This document shows, in pieces, positions 56,899-64,000 of a DNA stretch of 64,000 nucleotides. The notes under the pieces were generated by a model. The model was not told where the DNA came from, made no database searches, and worked only from the letters and a program-made list of their open reading frames with translations. Numbering within the stretch: the stretch's first letter is position 1; every line of letters starts with the position of its first letter. Origin of the DNA: Bolinopsis microptera. Its lineage: Eukaryota; Ctenophora; Tentaculata; Lobata; Bolinopsidae. A program made the position numbers and the translations under genes. The stretch spans positions 12,755,118 to 12,819,117 of the forward strand of contig NC_087078.1 of NCBI RefSeq assembly GCF_026151205.1. The letters are read 5' to 3'.

Positions 56899-58166
56899 CT
56901 ATATTGATTGTCTTGCAGCAAATGAACACTCTGAACATTTGAAGGGTTTCTCTCCAAAGTGAGTTCTCATATGTACAGTAAGATTACTGGCTTGTCTTGC
57001 AGCATATGAACACTCAGAACACTTAAAGGGTCTCTCACCTGAGTGAGTTCTCATATGTGCAATAAGACTACTTGCTTGTTTTGCAGCAAATGAACACTCA
57101 GAACACTTGAAGGGTTTCTCTTCAGAGTGAGTTCTCATATGTCTAGTAAGAGCACCTGATCGTCTTGTAGCATATGAACACTCTGAACATTTGAAGGGTT
57201 TCTCATCTGAGTGAATTCTCATATGTTCAGTAAGATTACCTGCTTGTCTTGCAGCAAATGAACACTCAGAACACTTGAAGGGTTTCTCTTCAGAGTGAGT
57301 TCTCATATGTCTAGTAAGAGCACCTGATCGTCTTGTAGCATATGAACACTCTGAACATTTGAAGGGTTTCTTATCTGAGTGAATTCTCATATGTTCAGTA
57401 GATTACCTGCTTGTCTTGCAGCAAATAAACACTCAGAACACTTGAAGGGTTTCTCTTCAGAGTGAGTTCTCATATGTACAGAAAGATGATCTGCTCGTCT
57501 TGTAGCAAATGAACACTCAGAACACTTGAAGGGTTTCTCACCTGAGTGAGTTCTTATATGTACAGTAAGATCGCCTGCTCGTTTTGAAGCATATGAACAC
57601 TCAGAACACTTGAAGGGTTTCTCACCTGAGTGAGTTCTCATATGTTCAGTAAGATGACCTGCTCGTCTTGCAGCAAATGAACACTCAGGACACTTGAAGG
57701 GTTTCTCTCCAGAGTGAGTTGTCATATGTACAGAAAGATTACTCGAATATGCTGCACTGAATGCACACTGTGAACACCTAAATGGTCCCACAGGCGGACT
57801 CTTACTAGGAGACAGAACTAATGTCCTCTGAGGATCTGTTCCAGTCAATTTATCTGAAGTATCAAAGTAGTCAGGTACTTCTGGGCTGCTATGATTATGA
57901 TGCTGTTTAACATGTTCTATTAACTGAGTGTCTGAGTAAACATGTTCAGCACAAACTGGACAGATAAAAATAGTTGGTTTATCTGATTCAGATGTAATTT
58001 CTTGTTTTAATGAACAATTTGATTCTGTTTTATGTTCTTTGATGTGCTCAACAAAGTAGTCTTCTGAAAAGTAATGTGCTCCACACATTGGGCAGAGCAA
58101 ACCGTTTGACTTTTCTGGTTTCTCCACTTGCTCTGATTTGATCTCTTGTTTACAGTCTTTAGACAT
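56899..58166 (-). CDS. C2H2 zinc-finger protein, about twelve fingers, one frameshift
   Basis: Start ATG at 58166 (MSKDCKQEIKSEQ), just inside a splice-acceptor-like AATACCTCAG, so a 5' UTR intron is likely. Two divergent fingers (CPMCGAHYFSEDYFVEHIKEH and a similar one near residue 65) are followed by a Ser/Pro linker. Then ten TGEKP-type fingers of the form FKCSECSYATRRSGALTRHM come in tandem, joined by RTHS(G/E)EKP linkers. The protein stops after half a finger (FKCSECSFAARQSI). A base is missing at about 57399-57401 compared with the identical repeat at 57219 (CAGTAGATT versus CAGTAAGATT). It breaks the frame in the seventh finger; one base restores a 422-residue frame. Known role: sequence-specific nuclear DNA binding. 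Two 168-bp (two-finger) units at about 57139-57306 and 57307-57473 are nearly identical, which shows recent array expansion. No KRAB, SCAN or BTB domain is seen. Confidence 0.85.
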
Positions 58167-58880
58167 TCTGAGGTATTGAAATATAAGAGATATAAGATAT
58201 ATAAAGTACATTTATTTTAAATTCGATCGTGAAGGAATTTGGCATTGATAACGTGCCTCATATCCAATGAAAATCACAAATATTTGCCCACCCCTATCAA
58301 GATTCTAAAAAAAGTGCGATGAGATTGGATTTTGAGACTAAAAGTGCGATTTTCACGTGTCACGTGCAGTGGCGAAATGTACTCCCCACCAACCCCCCCC
58401 CCCCCAGCCTGCAAGATTTCTTGCCCCACAAATTATTTTCTATTTAAAAAGGATTTCGCGAGTCCCTTTGTAAGCGAAATTGTAAGTAAGTTGCTTTATG
58501 TCGCTCGATGTTTATTTCTCAGAATTGTAAGTATGTCGCTGTTATTGGATCCATAAATAACGAAAAATTTACGTGCGTATTTTTATGAATTATATTATGT
58601 TACATATTGTAAACGTGGTAAGCCTCTCGTAGCACGATGGTTCCCAGTGACATAAATTTAAAAAGGGACTAGGAATCCAGTTTGGAAAGAAAAAACGGCT
58701 ACCATATATTTTTAAAACGACTACCATAAATTTTTCGGCCACTCCGCGGCCGGATAACAATTTCATTTCACTTTGCTAATTATATGCTAATTATATTACA
58801 GAGGTTTAGTTATTCATTAGTATAGTTATTAGTTCATTAGTATAGTTATTCATAATTGCCAAAAGAGTGGAAAAAATTAT
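58167..58880. other. Upstream region of the zinc-finger gene, AT repeats
   Basis: Contains a poly-C run at 58395-58407 and a direct repeat of TTAGTATAGTTATT (58809-58855). No coding exon is seen. Confidence 0.4.
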
Positions 58881-58950
58881 CCGTCCCGGGTATCGAACTT
58901 GCAATCTGCTAATCTAGAACCGTCGGATTAACCAACTAGGCCACGATTCC
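58881..58950 (-). ncRNA. tRNA-like sequence, probably a SINE head or tRNA pseudogene
   Basis: On the minus strand it reads GGAATCGTGGCCTAGTTGG (A box TGGCCTAGTTGG), then, about 35 bases on, GTTCGATACC (B box), and ends CCCGGGACGG followed by a TTTTTT terminator (58871-58876). Spacing fits a Pol III internal promoter. The acceptor and T stems do not pair properly, so this is unlikely to be a working tRNA. The AT-rich tail with repeated TATACTAATGAATAAC (58800-58860) would fit a tRNA-derived SINE. Confidence 0.5.
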
Positions 58951-59137
58951 ATACACTTCATTGTAACATTTACATATCCATATTCGCGCGCTCCTGCAAC
59001 TTCAGGTAGTACTATACTAGAATTTAGAATGGAATCAATGTGATAAGGATCCAGAGTTAATTACCTGCTAGGATTAATAAGTCAGTTCTCCAGTTGAAGA
59101 GACCCTTTATCAAACTTTTACCGGACCTCCTTTAATG

Positions 59138-59151
59138 GTAACCATGGTAAC
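59138..59151. promoter_or_regulatory. Perfect X-box palindrome GTAACCATGGTAAC
   Basis: Identical to the motif at 23110-23123 and a full match to the RFX consensus GTNRCC-N2-RGYAAC, followed by a half site TAGTAACC. It lies about 970 bases upstream of the zinc-finger gene start. Function is inferred from motif only. Confidence 0.35.
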
Positions 59152-59492
59152 TATAGTAACCACTGTGAATCTTGATCTTATAAACCGATTAGTATCGACA
59201 ACAACTAGTATCCTTTCAGACTTAGACAGTACAGAAAAGTAAGCCGTCAGAGTAACACAAGTCACAACCAGTAATAATTCAAAACAATCAATACCAAAAG
59301 TTCATTGACCATGAAAAGTCGGCTTGATGATAAAGACGAAAAGGCCAGCAATATGAGGAATATTATTATGGGGCCGTTGCATGGTAAATAAACTAAGAAT
59401 AAACACGCTGAAAAGCGATGAAAATGCAAGCGCGCGACCGAATATGTAGTGCTGAAAGAGGATGCCGAAATCTCGCGGAGAATCTCAGAGTT

Positions 59493-62400
59493 GATGAATC
59501 CAGATTTTTGGAACATTTTTGGAACATTTTTGGAACATGTGCCAAAATTGTGCCAAAAGTGTGCCATGCATTTATTTGCCCTAATGAGCTCTAAATAGTG
59601 CCAAAAATAATTGTAAATGATGGATATATTTGCAAGCTAGGTCTAGGGGCCATCGAAAGTAGCATAACATTACCCAGGTTCATGGAATGAACGAAAATGA
59701 ACAAAAATGAATATTGTCCTAAAAATGCTCAGAATGGTTTAAAATTGGTCGGAAAGTGTTTATATTAGTCCTAGGACCACTCAAACCAAGTTTGGGAATC
59801 ACTGCATGTCTAGAACCGATGTTACCAATGTTCCAAAATGTTCCAATTTTGTCACAATAATCCTCCTGAGAATCCAGATTTTTGGAACATGGGCACATCG
59901 AAGTATTGGCTGTATTTAAGTGCTGGGAAGCCTCAATTCGGTTTTCTAAGATGGATATAGGTAAAAACTAGGCCTAAGAGCCATCAAAACTCAAATAACA
60001 TTACCCAGGTTCATGGAATGAACGAAAATGAACAAAAATGAATATTGTCCTAAAAATGCTCAGAACGGTTTAAAATTGGTCGGAAAGTGTTTATATTAGT
60101 CCTAGGACCACTCAAACCAAGTTTGGGAATCACTGCATGTCTAGAACCGATGTTACCAATGTTCCAAAATGTTCCAATTTTGGCACAATAATCCTCCTGA
60201 GAATCCAGATTTTTGGAACATGGGCACATCGAAGTATTGGCTGTATTTAAGTGCTGGGAAGCCTCAATTCGGTTTTCTAAGATGGATATAGGTAAAAGCT
60301 AGGCCTAAGAGCCATCAAAACTCAAATAACATTACCCAGGTTCATGGAATGAACGAAAATGAACAAAAATGAATATTGTCCTAAAAATGCTCAGAACGGT
60401 TTAAAATTGGTCGGAAAGTGTTTATATTAGTCCTAGGACCACTCAAACCAAGTTTGGGAATCACTGCATGTCTAGAACCGATGTTACCAATGTTCCAAAA
60501 TGTTCCAATTTTGTCACAATAATCCTCCTGAGAATCCAGATTTTTGGAACATGGGCACGTCGAAGTATTTGCTGTATTTAAGTGCTGGGAAGCCTCAATT
60601 CGGTTTTCTAAGATGAATATAGGTAAAAACTAGGCCTAAGAGCCATCAAAAGTCAAATAATATTACCCAGGTTCATGGAATGAACGAAAATGAACAAAAA
60701 TGGATATTGTCCTAAAAATTCTCAGAACGGTTTAAAATTGGTCGGAAAGTGTTTATATTGGTCCTAGGACCACTCAAACCAAGTTTGGGAATCACTGCAT
60801 GTCTAGAACCGATGTTACCAATGTTCCAAAATGTTCCAATTCGAGTGGTCTTAGGACCAATACAAACACTTTCCGACCAATTTTAAACCGCTCTGAGCAA
60901 TTCCAAAGAGTTTACGAAAGAGTCATAAGGCCAATCAACAGACTATTCATTTACTGTACTGTTAAGATGGTTCGGTATTCTGCACCCCTCGTATCGGTTC
61001 TGGGCATGCAGTGATTCCATAAACAGTCAGACAGTCACACAATGTACACCCTATATTTAGATCACATCAGTTTCATTTGTATCACATCACTTCGTGTAAT
61101 AGATGTGTGGAAGCAAATAAAGATGTGATCTGAATAAGGCGATCCGAGCGTAGCAAGGTTATCCGATCTTATTTGGTGTGATCGGATGTAGAGGCGTAAG
61201 ATCAGATCAGGTCATCAGCAATAGGATTAACTTAGCAAGCTTGTTAATGAATAAGAAGAGAATAAATAGATAATTAAGTTATACAAATCATCCCTCTCTG
61301 TTAACCACAACAACTACAACGACAATGAATCCCTTCACTAAATTGATGAGCCTACCTCTTTATCTACCAGTTCAAAGAAGCACCAGCAGTCCACCTCACT
61401 CAACCAACCCCTTCACCAGCAACCTTCATCCCTCAACCAAATCATTCACCACCAGCCTACCTAACGCAACCAACCCCTTCACCAGCAACCTACCTCGCTC
61501 AACCAACCCTTTCACCTGCAACCTTCATCCCTCAACGAACAAATACAGCTAATGATGTCATAAATTTATATCAATATATTGGGGGATTATTAAAACCAAA
61601 ATAGTTGCCCAATAAAATAATTTCTGCCTTCTCTTGGAGGTACGTGTGCTAATTGTACATAATTCTGAATGCAACTTTAAGACTCTGTTGGACGAAAATA
61701 TTGACTCTTTGCCACCATTTTCTTACCATTCTGAGCGCTTTAAGGAAAATTTTCATTTTTGTTCATTTTCGTTCATTCCATGAACCTGGGTTATGTTATT
61801 TGACTTTTGATGGCTCTTAGACCTAGTTTTTACCTATATCCATCTTAGAAAAACGAATTGAGGCTTCCCAGCACTTAAATACAGCCAATACTTCGAAGTG
61901 CCCATGTTCCAAAAATCTGGATTCTCAGGAGGATTATTGTGCCAAAATTGGAACATTTTGGAACATTGGTAACATCGGTTCTAGACATGCAGTGATTCCC
62001 AAACTTGGTTTGAGTGGTCCTAGGACTAATATAAACACTTTCCGACCAATTTTAAACCATTCTGAGCATTTTTAGGACAATATTCATTTTTGTTCATTTT
62101 CGTTCATTCCATGAACCTGGGTAATGTTATTTGAGTTTTGATGGCTCTTAGGCCTAGTTTTTACCTATATCCATCTTAGAAAACCGAATTGAGGCTTCCC
62201 AGCACTTAAATACAGCCAATACTTCGATGTGCCCATGTTCCAAAAATCTGGATTCTCAGGAGAATTATTGTGCCAAAATTGGAACATTTTGAAACATTGG
62301 TAACATCGGTTCTAGACATGCAGAGATTCCCAAACTTGGTTTGAGTGGTCCTAGGACTAATATAAACACTTTCCGACCAATTTTAAACCATTCTGAGCAT

Positions 62401-63220
62401 TTTTAGGACAATATTCATTTTTGTTCATTTTCGTTCATTCCATGAACCTGGGTAATGTTATTTGAGTTTTTATGGCTCTTAGGCCTAGCTTTTACCTATA
62501 TCCATCTTAGAAAACCGAATTGAGGCTTCCCAGCACTTAAATACAGCCAATACTTCGATGTGCCCATGTTCCAAAAATCTGGATTCTCAGGAGGATTATT
62601 GTGCCAAAATTGGAACATTTTGGAACATTGGTAACATCGGTTCTAGACATGCAGTGATTCCCAAACTTGGTTTGAGTGGTCCTAGGACTAATATAAACAC
62701 TTTCCGACCAATTTTAAACCGTTCTGAGCATTTTTAGGACAATATTCATTTTTGTTCATTTTCGTTCATTCCATGAACCTGGGTAATGTTATTTGAGTTT
62801 TGATGGCTCTTAGGCCTAGTTTTTACCTATATCCATCTTAGAAAACCGAATTGAGGCTTCCCAGCACTTAAATACAGCCAATACTTCGATGTCCCCATGT
62901 TCCCAAAATGGTTACAAAAATCAAAATTGGAACCACCTTCACATCGGTTCTAGACATACAGTGATTCCCAAACTTGGTTTGAGTGGTCCTAGGACCAATG
63001 TAAACACTTTCCGACCCATTTTAAACCATTCTGAGCACTTTGAGAAGAATGTTCATTTTCGTTCATTTCTGGTCATTCCATGGGTAATTTTATACGACTT
63101 TTGATGGCTCCTAGGCCTAGCTTACGGCTATATCCATCTTAGAAAACCGAACTGAGCCTTCCCAGCACTCAAATACGGCCAATACTGCGATGTGCCCATG
63201 TTCCAAATTTATGGATTCAT
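59493..63220. mobile_element. Foldback-type element: inverted arrays of a 331-bp repeat
   Basis: The left array (59640-60840) has four direct copies with an exact 331-bp spacing of TAGAACCGA (59811, 60142, 60473, 60804). The right array (61740-63210) has copies in reverse orientation with CTAGACAT at 61981, 62312, 62643 and 62950 (331, 331, 307). The outer ends also match in inverted form: GATGAATCCAGATTTTTGGAACAT near 59494 and ATGTTCCAAATTTATGGATTCATC near 63198. A short inverted partial copy (60840-61015) and a 0.7-kb unique core lie between. Long inverted termini made of tandem repeats are the hallmark of foldback elements. No transposase is seen in the core. Confidence 0.8.
61016..61690 (+). 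other. Core between the inverted arrays, with a 33-bp Pro/Thr-type minisatellite
   Basis: An open frame at 61325-61552 is built from four or five repeats of STNPFTSNLHP-like units (CAACCAACCCCTTCACCAGC in DNA). It is short, repetitive and has no recognisable domain, so I treat it as a minisatellite rather than a gene. No other coding signal is seen in the core. Confidence 0.45.
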
Positions 63221-63230
63221 CTACTGGAAT

Positions 63231-63246
63231 CTCACGATATCGTGAG
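63231..63246. repeat. 16-bp perfect palindrome CTCACGATATCGTGAG
   Basis: Lies just outside the right end of the foldback element, directly before a CG-rich patch (CTCGCGCGCGTT, about 63293). It is a short self-complementary site and could be a target-site or protein-binding palindrome. Confidence 0.5.
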
Positions 63247-64000
63247 CCTAGCTATGAGATTTAAACGAAACGCGCAAAAATCTGGCAAAAATCTCGCGCG
63301 CGTTACGTCGAAGTTTTCACGCTATAAACAAGTGATAAAATACACGTTAACTTTAAGAGTATAAAATACATGTTAAGTTCCTAATTCCCTCAACTTTTAA
63401 GTTAAACTTTTTCTGTTTCCTCATTTATTTACAAATTTTGTGCGATGAGTCTGGCTCGCAATCTCGCATAAATCTTGACCTGGGTTTGCCCAGTTAAACC
63501 GGGGGTATCCAATGGTGAAAAATGGAGAAAAATGGCGAATGAATTTGATGGTGAATCGGTTTTCCAAATAGTAAAATTTCACCATTTTTACCCCATACGC
63601 GTACGTCCTCTTATCAATACATATTCATTCCTTCTCCTCAGCCGTACTAATTAGGGATTAGGATGGTTCATATTATATAATGGGTTTTATCTTTGCTACA
63701 GTACATCAACAATGTTAATAAATTATGTCCGCTTTTGAGAAATTATAATAAAACAAAAACAATATCAGGAATGTTTTCAAATTGCATAACAAAATTTCCA
63801 AAGAGTTCAGATAAATAAGTTAAGCACCATTCTGACAAGTCACGAACCGTTCTGTAAAAAAACTAAACGTTCAAGTCTATGCTTATGATTGAGTTAACCA
63901 ATAGACAAGAGTTCAAGATATTTTTCCAAATAGATAATGTTGGTTTAAAGAAAGAACAATTAAAAGAATCAAAACCTTTAAATAATGTATGATATTCCAT
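63247..64000. other. AT-rich sequence without a gene
   Basis: No exon, RNA gene or larger repeat recognised; a short GGTGAAAAATGGAGAAAAATGG duplication occurs near 63512. Confidence 0.4.

Noticed and set aside
57387..58211. Upstream ATG at 58211 as zinc-finger start
   Set aside because: It adds a hydrophobic leader encoded by intron-like sequence; a splice acceptor sits just before the ATG at 58166.
58881..58950. Functional tRNA gene
   Set aside because: Acceptor and T stems fail to pair and no clean anticodon stem can be drawn.
61325..61552. 75-codon STNPFTSNL repeat frame as a gene
   Set aside because: Short and entirely a 33-bp repeat within the foldback core; no start context or homologue recognised.

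Overview
The window is nuclear DNA from an animal, most likely an AT-rich invertebrate; I cannot name the species. The evidence is genes split by GT-AG introns, a NOS1AP-type PTB-domain gene, a paraplegin-type mitochondrial AAA gene, a C2H2 zinc-finger gene, a 5'-truncated LINE, many short inverted-repeat elements, and large micro- and minisatellites. Most listed reading frames longer than 60 codons are products of simple repeats or of corrupted sequence.

Layout. 0.5-2.1 kb: a hairpin-forming 36-bp minisatellite and a CAGTAG hexamer tract. 3.15-6.6 kb (+): the 3' eight exons of a NOS1AP (CAPON) homologue. 6.6-12.2 kb: intergenic, with direct duplications and a decamer-repeat inverted element. 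12.2-16.7 kb (-): a probable two-exon gene for a disordered protein with an acidic first half and a basic second half. 16.7-28.8 kb: no convincing gene apart from a LINE remnant at 24.4-25.1 kb; it holds MITE-like elements, promoter-like motif clusters and a CCATGG-centred satellite around a 0.8-kb (CT)n tract.

28.8-48.7 kb: sequence of abruptly different texture, full of inflated homopolymer runs. Much of it is a huge imperfect palindrome with its axis near 34.6 kb. The right arm (34.6-43.0 kb) is a noisy reverse complement of 25.6-34.6 kb, including parts that are clean on the left. This looks like an unpolished fold-back long read built into the assembly, so no reading frame there should be trusted.

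48.7-58.2 kb is clean again and carries three minus-strand genes. The first is an unrecognised multi-exon gene whose 3' end runs into the bad block. The second is an 11-exon paraplegin (SPG7)-like gene with an intact ATPase but a destroyed HEXXH zinc site and no trans-membrane N-terminus, that is, a mitochondrial pseudoprotease. The third is a C2H2 zinc-finger gene with about twelve fingers. The last two each carry one single-base frameshift, probably an assembly indel. 58.2-64 kb holds a tRNA-like element and a foldback-type element, two inverted arrays of a 331-bp repeat (59.5-63.2 kb).

The genes show no operon-like relationship. The strongest biological candidate for something undescribed is the pseudoprotease. 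The strongest technical observation is the palindromic low-quality block.
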